NCBI GenBank assembly: GCA_030692905.1
Contig: JAUYBT010000217.1
Coordinates: 1-11,121 of the forward strand
Direction: 5' to 3'
Length of the DNA: 11,121 nucleotides
Origin: Bacteroidales bacterium
GTDB taxonomy: Bacteria; Bacteroidota; Bacteroidia; Bacteroidales; VadinHA17
Part shown: piece after piece, positions 1 to 6,755 of the stretch
Layout: each line of letters opens with the position of its first letter
Numbering within the stretch: the first letter of the stretch is position 1
Position numbers and translations under genes: made by a program
The notes under the pieces: model-generated
Databases searched by the model: none
Told to the model about the DNA's origin: nothing
Seen by the model: only the letters and a program-made list of their open reading frames with translations

Positions 1-879
1 TCTGGAGTCCAGTTCGGTTGTGATACCCATATCGAGCTGCTCTTTGCCTGACCTGAAACCTTCTGCCCTAACCATCAGTATCTCCCAGGTTCCTGAACTG
101 AGAACGGGTTGGTTTTTTTCAGCCCCTGATCCGAAAATTGCAAATTGTGTGTCGTGACCGGTAGCAACTACCGGGATACCCTCAGGAATTGTTGTTTCTG
201 CAGAAGCCTTTGCATTGATCTTTCCGGTAATAGTGCCTGCTTCAACGGGTGTTCCGATTTTTTCAATAGGGAAATTAATTTTATTGATAATATTTTCGGA
301 AAACCCCCTTGTTGACAGGTTTGTTAACATCGATGTTCCAGACATGGTTGTATCATTTACCATCTCACCGGTAAGAAGGAATGAGAATATTGAAGACATG
401 AAAAGAAACCGATAGCTTTTTTCGACTATTTCCGGTTTTTGTTCGACAAACCAGATCAGTTTATTAACTGTATTAAATGTGAAAGGGAGAACGCCGCACT
501 CGCTATATAAATCATTGAGAGGTAAGTATTTATCGATATTGGCCATTATTGGATTAGTCCTTTCGCACTGCCATGATATGACAGGGTAAAGCATTTTCCC
601 TGACCTGTCGAACAGGGTTCCATCAACACCGAAAGTTGTGACTGTGACCCCTGCAATCCGATTTACATTGATCTGGCGGATAACTTTTTGTGATGCCCTG
701 CGCATCTTTTCCCATATCTCATTTATATCCCAGATCCTGTAGGAAGGGTAGAAGGGATCCGGTCGTGTATTATTAGGGTATGATTCAGATGCAAGTATAT
801 CGCCTTTGCTGTTAATTGCTACAGCTCTGACGTTTGTTGCTCCACAGTCGAAAACAATTACAATATCACCTTTTTGCAT
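1..879 (-). CDS. fucK: L-fuculokinase, N-terminal part (cut by the window edge)
   Basis: An FGGY-family sugar kinase that phosphorylates L-fuculose to L-fuculose-1-phosphate in cytoplasmic L-fucose catabolism. I translated 293 residues from the ATG at 877-879; the family is about 470-480 residues, so the C-terminal part lies beyond the left edge. Visible motifs are the phosphate-binding DCGATNVRA (11-19), TTFGVDGTLFD (81-91), SWQCERT (102-108), TGHDTQFAIFG (240-250) with the likely catalytic base D243, and LSSGTWEIL (260-268). These closely match my memory of E. coli FucK, which shares the DCGATNVRA, VTTFGVDG and GHDTQFA blocks, and this favours FucK over rhamnulokinase or xylulokinase. It is the third gene of the minus-strand fuc operon. 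Its start overlaps the stop of the preceding membrane-protein gene as TAATG, so translation is probably coupled. The adjacent fucI supports the substrate assignment. Very sure of the family, sure of the substrate. Confidence 0.94.
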   Translation of the reverse strand, partial: MQKGDIVIVFDCGATNVRAVAINSKGDILASESYPNNTRPDPFYPSYRIWDINEIWEKMRRASQKVIRQINVNRIAGVTVTTFGVDGTLFDRSGKMLYPVISWQCERTNPIMANIDKYLPLNDLYSECGVLPFTFNTVNKLIWFVEQKPEIVEKSYRFLFMSSIFSFLLTGEMVNDTTMSGTSMLTNLSTRGFSENIINKINFPIEKIGTPVEAGTITGKINAKASAETTIPEGIPVVATGHDTQFAIFGSGAEKNQPVLSSGTWEILMVRAEGFRSGKEQLDMGITTELDSR

Positions 880-1328
880 TATCCAAGCCCCTTAAGAAAT
901 GCCATTGATGTCCCTGCTACTATTAATGCCACAATATAAAATGATAAAACAATTATTAAAAGTACCCCGAGATATGCAAAATAGGATTTAAGATTCTGAA
1001 ATGCTTTATGGAGTTCCTGCTTATCGAGGGTTTGTACAGCATGGGCCGCATGTTTCGAAAAACGGAAAAGGAAAAGGACAGGAAAAAAATACACTATTGC
1101 CAGGATAATAAAGATTACCTCTAACAATGATTCAGGAATTCCCATACTTGTCGCTCCGGAGTTAAAAGCCGAAAGAAATATGCCGGTAATTACTCCGATT
1201 ACAATAAATAAACCAAGAAAGATGAAGCCGATAATTGCAAGGAACATGGTCCATTTTCTGGTAGTATTAAGGTTGTTCAGGGTCTCCTGGGCGATTTCAA
1301 TTTTTCTGTTTTCAAGAGTTGTTTCCAT
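879..1328 (-). CDS. Small three-TM membrane protein, DUF5362-like, inside the fuc operon
   Basis: A 149-residue protein of unknown function. It has a short polar N-terminus (METTLENRK...) and three hydrophobic segments at about 26-54, 69-90 and 115-140. A basic amphipathic stretch (91-114) links the second and third. The pattern recalls the DUF5362 family of small Bacteroidota membrane proteins, but that is from memory. I chose the ATG at 1326-1328. A TTG at 1347-1349 would add seven residues with no obvious purpose, and I see no Shine-Dalgarno sequence for either. The stop TAA shares its last A with the fucK start (TAATG), so the gene is translationally locked to fucK. It lies downstream of fucI and a palindromic doublet. 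It is too short for a sugar permease such as FucP, which has about 12 TM segments. A role linked to fucose use is suggested only by position. Confidence 0.75.
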   Translation of the reverse strand: METTLENRKIEIAQETLNNLNTTRKWTMFLAIIGFIFLGLFIVIGVITGIFLSAFNSGATSMGIPESLLEVIFIILAIVYFFPVLFLFRFSKHAAHAVQTLDKQELHKAFQNLKSYFAYLGVLLIIVLSFYIVALIVAGTSMAFLKGLG

Positions 1329-1387
1329 TGATTTAAATGTTAATATCAAGATAATAATGTCTTAATTCATCCCTCCCATATTTTTTT

Positions 1388-1488
1388 ACCTCTCCCCAAC
1401 CCCTCCCCCAGGGGGGAGGGGCTTAATTATTTGATTATGTTTGCCTTACTCCCCTTCTCCCCTGGGAGAAGGGGTTGGGGGATGAGGT
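1388..1488. repeat. Inverted doublet of GC-rich palindromes (REP/REPIN-like)
   Basis: Two related copies of one motif lie head to head in otherwise AT-rich DNA. Copy A (1388-1425, plus) reads acctctccccaacccc and then a 10-bp perfect stem with a 2-nt loop (1400-1421). Copy B (about 1445-1488, reverse complement) reads acctcatcccccaacccc and then an 11-bp perfect stem with a 2-nt loop (1451-1474). Both cores carry the CCCC...GGGG palindrome and both end in a similar ttaa or gtaa tail, with about 20 nt of AT-rich spacer between. Two REP units in inverted orientation is the REPIN arrangement. It begins 7 nt downstream of the fucI stop, inside the operon. There is no U-run after the hairpins in the minus-strand direction, so it is not a classical intrinsic terminator. 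It could stabilise the fucI mRNA end or attenuate read-through into the membrane gene and fucK. Confidence 0.85.
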
Positions 1489-1495
1489 GAAAGAA

Positions 1496-3298
1496 CTATT
1501 TATAAAGCGCCCCGTAAGTCTGGCAAGCTCTGTAATCCGATCCTTCCTTGTCCATACCAAATGCATTCCATGAACTTGGCCGGAACACTTTCTCATCAAC
1601 CACATTATGCATACAAACCGGTATTCTGAGGATTGATGCGAGTGTAATAAAATCAGCACCGATATGTCCATAGCTTGAGGCACTGTGGTTGGCACCCCAG
1701 TTTGCCATCACGGAATAAACATCGGTGAATGGTCCTTTCCCTGTAAGTCTTGGAGCAAACCATGTTGTTGGCCATGTGGGATTAGTTCTGTCACTAAGTA
1801 TCTTGTTCATTTTTTCCGGCAGTTCAACAGTCCAGCCTTCTGCAAGTTGTAGCACAGGACCCAGGCCTTTGACAAGGTTAACTCTCGAAATAGTAACAGG
1901 CATTGTACCTTTTGTATCAAATTGTGATGAGAAGCCACCCCCCCTGAAATATTCCGAAGCTGCGGGGGGCCATTGTGTTGCTTCAAGGCAAGAAGCAGCA
2001 TCCTTTCCTGTTATATCCCAGAATGGTTTAATGCACGACTCACCCTTCTTCATCTGTCTTCCTGAAAAATCAAGAGCTGAAGCTCCTGAATTGATGAGGT
2101 GAATAATTCCGTTCAATGCAAGACCTCCAGGTTTCATCTTTGTAACCCTTTTTATTGCCTCGGGGCTCCAGTAGGTACGGATATCTGAAAACATCTGTGC
2201 TGTATTGGTAAGCAGATAACCAAACAGCATGGGCACTCCGTTCATTGCATCATTCTCTGTGGCAACAAGATATGGAGGTCTGATGCCATTCCAGTCGAAT
2301 GATGAACAGAGGATTGCCTCAAGAAAATCGCCGTTAGGCATGTGATCAGTCCAATGGCGCTGCCCCTGGAAACCGGAAAGAATAGCATTATGACCCTGTG
2401 CTTCTTCACCATAACCAAGTTTTTTAAGTTTTGGATTGCCAACCATCAGATCGCGGGCAATGAGAGTCATTTTTACAACAATCTCCCATTCCTTATCCTT
2501 TTGCTTTCTTGACTTTTGAACTGTATTAAGATCTTTCCCCTCCTTGCAGTTTTTCTTTGTCCATTCAAGCGCTTTTTTGAATTCATCCTTATCAAAAATC
2601 TCTTCGTTCAGCCGGCGGTTGAATTCACTCATGTCAACGTATTCATTCCGCATTCCCAGATATTCCTGGAAGAAATCTTCCCGAACTATTGATCCGGCTA
2701 TTCCCATCGAAACTGCGCCCATTGAAAGATATGATTTGCCTTTCATTAATGATACAGTTAGTCCTGCCCGTACAAACCGGAGGATTTTTTCACTTACATC
2801 CTCAGGTATTGACTGATCGCCTGAATCCTGAACATCGTGGCCGTAAATCCCGAAAGCAGGTAAACCCTTCATGGTATGACCTGCAAGTGCCGCAGCAAGG
2901 TAAACAGCGCCAGGGCGCTCAGTACCATTAAATCCCCAGATAGCTTTTGGAATATCGGCGTTCATGTCGATTGTTTCGCTTCCATAACACCAGCAAGGGG
3001 TAACCGTAAGGCTCACTCCCACGCTGTTCTTACTGAATTTTTCAGCACACATTGCCGATTCAGCAACCCCTCCGATACATGTGTCAGATATTAAACAATC
3101 AACCGGTTTGCCATTTGGATATTTCAGATTTGATGAAATAAGTTTTGCGGCATTCTTTGCCATATTCATGGTCTGATCCTCAAGCGATTCCCTTACCCCA
3201 CGCATCCTGCCATCAATTGTCGGACGGATTCCCACTTTTGGGAAATCACCTATAACTGTCTGGTATTTATGGTTTACCTTTAACTCATTATTAGCCAT
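1496..3298 (-). CDS. fucI: L-fucose isomerase
   Basis: Converts L-fucose to L-fuculose in the cytoplasm, the first step of the phosphorylated fucose pathway; it also acts on D-arabinose in known members. It is 600 residues against 591 in E. coli, so full length. The Mn-binding and catalytic residues align with E. coli FucI from memory. E348 (in ATENDAMNG) matches E337, D372 (in FSDIRTYWSPEA) matches D361, and H538 (in WGANH) matches H528. The 24-residue spacing from E to D is kept, and the C-terminal block from H538 to the end aligns without gaps. Near H538 the sequence reads NHSASSYGH where E. coli has NHGVLTIGH, a small local difference. The ATG at 3296-3298 starts a typical polar N-terminus. 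It is first in the operon with the membrane protein and fucK. A TATATTTG -7 element lies about 45 nt upstream. Confidence 0.98.
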   Translation of the reverse strand: MANNELKVNHKYQTVIGDFPKVGIRPTIDGRMRGVRESLEDQTMNMAKNAAKLISSNLKYPNGKPVDCLISDTCIGGVAESAMCAEKFSKNSVGVSLTVTPCWCYGSETIDMNADIPKAIWGFNGTERPGAVYLAAALAGHTMKGLPAFGIYGHDVQDSGDQSIPEDVSEKILRFVRAGLTVSLMKGKSYLSMGAVSMGIAGSIVREDFFQEYLGMRNEYVDMSEFNRRLNEEIFDKDEFKKALEWTKKNCKEGKDLNTVQKSRKQKDKEWEIVVKMTLIARDLMVGNPKLKKLGYGEEAQGHNAILSGFQGQRHWTDHMPNGDFLEAILCSSFDWNGIRPPYLVATENDAMNGVPMLFGYLLTNTAQMFSDIRTYWSPEAIKRVTKMKPGGLALNGIIHLINSGASALDFSGRQMKKGESCIKPFWDITGKDAASCLEATQWPPAASEYFRGGGFSSQFDTKGTMPVTISRVNLVKGLGPVLQLAEGWTVELPEKMNKILSDRTNPTWPTTWFAPRLTGKGPFTDVYSVMANWGANHSASSYGHIGADFITLASILRIPVCMHNVVDEKVFRPSSWNAFGMDKEGSDYRACQTYGALYK

Positions 3299-3344
3299 TT
3301 GTGTAATATTTTAATTAATACTTTTTATGCTATCATGAAGAGAA

Positions 3345-3352
3345 CAAATATA
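3345..3352 (-). promoter_or_regulatory. Candidate -7 element for fucI
   Basis: On the minus strand this reads tatatttg, an exact match to the Bacteroidota primary-sigma -7 consensus TAnnTTTG. It would give a leader of about 40 nt before the fucI ATG. I see no TTG at the expected -33 distance, so the promoter may need an activator or may be weak. It lies back to back with the lipA promoter, leaving little room for a separate operator. Confidence 0.4.
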
Positions 3353-3357
3353 ATAAA

Positions 3358-3384
3358 TTGGATTATTAATTGTTTATAACTTTG
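3358..3384 (+). promoter_or_regulatory. Candidate Bacteroidota-type promoter for lipA
   Basis: A -33-like ttg (3358-3360) is separated by 16 nt from taactttg (3377-3384), an exact match to TAnnTTTG. The spacer is a little shorter than usual. Initiation would fall near 3390, leaving a leader of about 20 nt before the lipA ATG at 3412. The placement fits a short-leader housekeeping promoter. Confidence 0.5.
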
Positions 3385-3411
3385 CCTGCTCAATTTCAAA
3401 TAGATTCCTGA

Positions 3412-4266
3412 ATGCAAAAGAACAAAAGATTACCAGTGTGGCTTAAGATGCAGAGAGCCAGCGGAGAAAAATATTCAATGGTGAAACATGTTGTTGTTGA
3501 GAATCATCTTCATACAATATGCACCAGCGGAAATTGTCCGAATATAGGTGAATGCTGGAATTCGGGCACTGCAACCTTTATGATACTCGGTGATATTTGT
3601 ACCAGGGCCTGTAAATTCTGTGCCACAAAAACAGGAAAACCACTTCCTCCTGATCCTCAGGAACCATTGAGACTGGCTGAATCAATTAAAAAAATGCAAC
3701 TTAAGCATTGTGTGATCACTTCAGTAGACCGCGATGATCTGCCCGATGGGGGCGCATCTTTCTGGGCGGATACAATAAAATGTGTGAAAGAGGTTAATCC
3801 TGATACAACGATGGAGACCTTAATTCCCGATTTTGACGGGAAGGCTGAAAGTATTCAAAAGATTATTGATACCGGACCGGATGTGATATCTCATAATATA
3901 GAGACCGTAAAACGCCTTACTCCGATAATCCGTACAAAAGCAAAATATGAAAGAAGTCTTGATGTTATACGACATATCTCAAAAAAAGGGAAAATTGCCA
4001 AATCGGGTTTTATGTTGGGACTTGGTGAAACTGAGGATGAAATAATTCAAACTATCCGGGATCTTTATGCCGCAGGTTGCAAAATACTTACAATCGGTCA
4101 ATATCTTCAACCGGGATTAGATTACATGGAAGTAGTGGAATATATTTCCCCGGAAAAGTTTGAAGAGTATAGGATTATCTCCCTGGAACTAGGATTTTCT
4201 TTCGTTGAAAGCAGCCCCCTCGTGAGGTCATCTTTTCATGCGGAAAATCATATAAAGGCTCGATAA
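3412..4266 (+). CDS. lipA: Lipoyl synthase (radical SAM)
   Basis: Inserts two sulfur atoms into protein-bound octanoyl groups to form lipoyl cofactors on 2-oxoacid dehydrogenases and glycine cleavage H protein. It is 284 residues, normal for the family. The auxiliary 4Fe-4S cluster ligands are C37, C42 and C48 (CTSGNCPNIGEC), the family CX4CX5C motif. The radical-SAM cluster ligands are C63, C67 and C70 (CTRACKFC, CX3CX2C). Downstream are VTSVDRDDLPDGG-like residues after about 100 (here ITSVDRDDLPDGG), SGFMLGLGET near 196-205 and the conserved terminal RSSFHAE (272-278), whose serine caps the auxiliary cluster in known structures. The ATG at 3412 gives the usual short N-terminus ending in LPxWLK. 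lipB follows after 39 nt, so both steps of de novo lipoylation are probably co-transcribed. Confidence 0.98.
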   Translation: MQKNKRLPVWLKMQRASGEKYSMVKHVVVENHLHTICTSGNCPNIGECWNSGTATFMILGDICTRACKFCATKTGKPLPPDPQEPLRLAESIKKMQLKHCVITSVDRDDLPDGGASFWADTIKCVKEVNPDTTMETLIPDFDGKAESIQKIIDTGPDVISHNIETVKRLTPIIRTKAKYERSLDVIRHISKKGKIAKSGFMLGLGETEDEIIQTIRDLYAAGCKILTIGQYLQPGLDYMEVVEYISPEKFEEYRIISLELGFSFVESSPLVRSSFHAENHIKAR

Positions 4267-4305
4267 ATTTATTTATATTAGCATCACTTAATTTCATAAA
4301 TACAA

Positions 4306-5016
4306 TTGAGCTATAGCGTTGTATATGAGGACGTTGGGCAAAAGGATTATAAAGATACCTGGGACTATCAGGCAGATATCTTTGCAAAACTTGTTGACAG
4401 CAAAAAACAGGAAAACCAGACCGGAGATTCCGTTAAAAACATTCTTCCCGGTACTCTGATCTTTGTTGAGCATCCTCATGTCTATACACTTGGCAAAAGC
4501 GGGTCGGAAAATAATCTTCTTCTTGACTATATTCAGCTTCAGGCAAAGGGTGCTTCTTTTTACAGGATAGATAGGGGAGGAGACATAACTTATCATGGTC
4601 CGGGCCAAATTGTAGGCTACCCGATTTTTGATCTGGAGGTCATTAAAATAGGGCTGAAAGAGTATATTTTCAGACTCGAAGAGGCTATCATCAGAACTGT
4701 TGGTGAATTTGGCCTTGCAGCCTCAAGGCTTGAGGGAGGAACAGGTGTGTGGCTCGACCCGGAAACCAGCGGGAAGGCAAGGAAGATTTGTGCTATCGGA
4801 GTAAAGGCCAGCAGGTACGTAACCATGCATGGTTTTGCTTTTAATGTTAATACCGACCTGACCTACTTTAATAATATAAACCCCTGTGGCTTTACGGATA
4901 AAGGGGTTACTTCACTCGAAAAGGAGCTGGGCGGCAGGCAGTATTTTCATTCCGTAAAAAACAAAGTGAAAAGAAACCTGCAGGAAATTTTTGATCTGGA
5001 ATGGACTAATCAGTAA
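4306..5016 (+). CDS. lipB: Octanoyl-ACP:protein N-octanoyltransferase
   Basis: Transfers octanoate from acyl carrier protein to a lysine on lipoyl domains, making the substrate of LipA. It is 236 residues and full length. Motifs are EHPHVYTLGKSG (55-66), RGGDITYHGPGQ (90-101), the catalytic lysine K160 in KICAIGVKASR, TMHGFAFNVNTDL and the catalytic cysteine C194 in NPCG. K160 and C194 match E. coli K135 and C169 by motif. The start appears to be TTG (4306-4308). An in-frame TAA at 4297-4299 rules out a longer form, and the residues just after the TTG already match the usual LipB N-terminus (YEDVGQKDYKDTWDYQ). No ATG or GTG is available before the conserved part. The non-ATG start may lower expression. 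recJ begins 4 nt after the stop. Confidence 0.96.
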   Translation: MSYSVVYEDVGQKDYKDTWDYQADIFAKLVDSKKQENQTGDSVKNILPGTLIFVEHPHVYTLGKSGSENNLLLDYIQLQAKGASFYRIDRGGDITYHGPGQIVGYPIFDLEVIKIGLKEYIFRLEEAIIRTVGEFGLAASRLEGGTGVWLDPETSGKARKICAIGVKASRYVTMHGFAFNVNTDLTYFNNINPCGFTDKGVTSLEKELGGRQYFHSVKNKVKRNLQEIFDLEWTNQ

Positions 5017-5020
5017 AAGA

Positions 5021-6745
5021 ATGGAAAAAAAATGGGTTGTGAAGGATAAGGGAGATATTGCTGTTGTGAAACAACTCGCAGGAGCCCTTGGTGTGTCGGA
5101 GTCTCTGGCAAATCTGATGGTCCAGCGAAATATTACCTCTGCTGATGAAGCAAAGGCTTTTTTTATTCCCAGCCTCGATTACCTTCATGATCCATTTCTT
5201 ATGAAGGATATGAATATTGCTGTTGACAGGATATCAACCGCAATAAAGAAAAACGAAAGAATCCTTGTTTATGGTGATTATGATGTAGATGGAACCACCG
5301 CCGTAGCCCTGATGTATTCATTTCTCAAAGATCAGTATTCAAATGTTGAGTATTACATACCCGACAGATATAAAGAGGGTTACGGAGTTTCATTCCAGGG
5401 TTTGGATTTCGCATATCAGAGTAACTGTAAGGTTGTGATCACACTCGACTGTGGTATTAAGGCAGTCGAAAAAGTCAAATATGCACGTACAAAAGGGCTC
5501 GATGTTATAATCTGCGATCACCATTACCCGGGCGATGAGATACCCAAAGCGCTTGCTGTCCTTGATCCCAAGCAACCATCCTGCAATTACCCATACAAAG
5601 AACTATCCGGATGCGGAGTAGGTTTCAAGCTTATTCATGCCTATTCAAGGGTGCATGGCATTCCGTTCAATGCAATTTACCATTATCTCGATCTTGTAGC
5701 TGTCAGTATTGCATCGGATATTGTCCCTATTACCGGAGAAAACAGAGTTATGGCCTATTTCGGCCTGAAGCAGCTAAATGAATCTCCTCGCACCGGGCTT
5801 AAAGAGATAATCCGTGAATCTGAAATCACCAAGGCACTCACAATCGAGGATGTCGTTTTCAAGATAGGTCCGAGAATCAATGCTGCCGGAAGAATGGAAA
5901 CAGGCAGCAAGGCTGTTGACCTGCTTGTCTCCAGCGATACCCAAATTGCCACAGGGATAAGTAAGGAGATCAATAATTTCAATATTGAACGACGTAGCAT
6001 CGATCGTATAATCACAACAGAGGCTATGCGGATGATCTCTGAAGATCAGAGAACTGTAAATTCCAGAACTACAGTGCTATATAATCCAACATGGAAAAAA
6101 GGGGTAATTGGAATTGTTGCCTCCAGATTAATCGAGACATATTATCGTCCAACAGTCATTCTTACAGAATCAAATGGTTTTGCTACTGGTTCTGCCAGAT
6201 CTGTCCAGGGCTACGATCTTTACCAAGCCATTGAGGCATGCAGCGATCTTCTCGAGAGTTTCGGAGGGCACATGTTTGCAGCAGGATTAACACTAAAAAA
6301 GGAGAATATCCAACCATTCATGGAGAGGTTCGAGCAGTATGTCTACAACACAATCACTGAAGAACAACTTGTCCCACGTGTTTTTATTGATACTGAGCTC
6401 TCCTTTTCTGAGATAAATGAAGATTTTTTCAAAACAATGAGCCAGTTTCAGCCATTTGGACCTGAAAACATGTCGCCGGTATTCGTTTCACGGAATGTAT
6501 TTGATACCGGAGCAGGACGTATGGTTGGATCAAGCGGTGAACATCTTAAACTGGATCTTTGCCAGGAGTCAACGGGCCAGAAAAGCTTCTCTGCTATAGC
6601 TTTCAGCCAGGCGAACCATTTTGAATATATTAAGGGAGGAAATCCTTTTGATATCTGTTATTCGTTGGAAATGAATGAGTTCAGGGGAAATAAAAACCTC
6701 CAGCTTAATATCAGGGATATAAAAACTCCGTATGATATAAAATGA
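5021..6745 (+). CDS. recJ: Single-stranded-DNA-specific 5'-3' exonuclease RecJ
   Basis: Degrades ssDNA 5' to 3' in RecF-pathway recombination, mismatch repair and base excision repair. It is 574 residues from the ATG at 5021, close to the 577 of E. coli. It is a DHH-superfamily protein. Motifs are DYDVDG (86-91), TLDCG (141-145) with D143, the signature DHH (166-168), SGCGVGFKL (196-204), VAVSIASDIVP (226-236) and GPRINAAGRM (283-292). The DHHA1 domain carries GSARSV (390-395) and SFGGHMFAAG (413-422), and a C-terminal OB-like region covers about 450-574. The frame stays open back to 4991, but the ten extra residues overlap lipB and do not look like RecJ. The MEKKW start, 4 nt after the lipB stop, fits better. 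It is likely co-transcribed with lipA-lipB although the functions are unrelated. Its stop lies 10 nt from the convergent HhH gene. Confidence 0.97.
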   Translation: MEKKWVVKDKGDIAVVKQLAGALGVSESLANLMVQRNITSADEAKAFFIPSLDYLHDPFLMKDMNIAVDRISTAIKKNERILVYGDYDVDGTTAVALMYSFLKDQYSNVEYYIPDRYKEGYGVSFQGLDFAYQSNCKVVITLDCGIKAVEKVKYARTKGLDVIICDHHYPGDEIPKALAVLDPKQPSCNYPYKELSGCGVGFKLIHAYSRVHGIPFNAIYHYLDLVAVSIASDIVPITGENRVMAYFGLKQLNESPRTGLKEIIRESEITKALTIEDVVFKIGPRINAAGRMETGSKAVDLLVSSDTQIATGISKEINNFNIERRSIDRIITTEAMRMISEDQRTVNSRTTVLYNPTWKKGVIGIVASRLIETYYRPTVILTESNGFATGSARSVQGYDLYQAIEACSDLLESFGGHMFAAGLTLKKENIQPFMERFEQYVYNTITEEQLVPRVFIDTELSFSEINEDFFKTMSQFQPFGPENMSPVFVSRNVFDTGAGRMVGSSGEHLKLDLCQESTGQKSFSAIAFSQANHFEYIKGGNPFDICYSLEMNEFRGNKNLQLNIRDIKTPYDIK

Positions 6746-6755
6746 AGCAAATGAT

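Noticed and set aside
1388..1488. GC-rich hairpins as a rho-independent terminator after fucI
   Set aside because: In the minus-strand direction the hairpins are followed by an A-run (T7 at 1381-1387 on the plus strand), not a U-run. Two inverted copies of one motif fit a REP doublet better.
1725..2102. 125-codon plus-strand open frame opposite fucI
   Set aside because: It is antisense to a well-conserved gene, with no family resemblance and a composition explained by the opposite strand.
4991..5020. Longer recJ start overlapping lipB
   Set aside because: The ten extra residues come from the lipB 3' end in another frame and do not resemble RecJ. The ATG at 5021 directly follows the lipB stop.
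6746..6755. Shared terminator between convergent recJ and the HhH gene
   Set aside because: Only 10 nt separate the stops and no hairpin is visible there; termination must occur inside the opposing gene or by other means.
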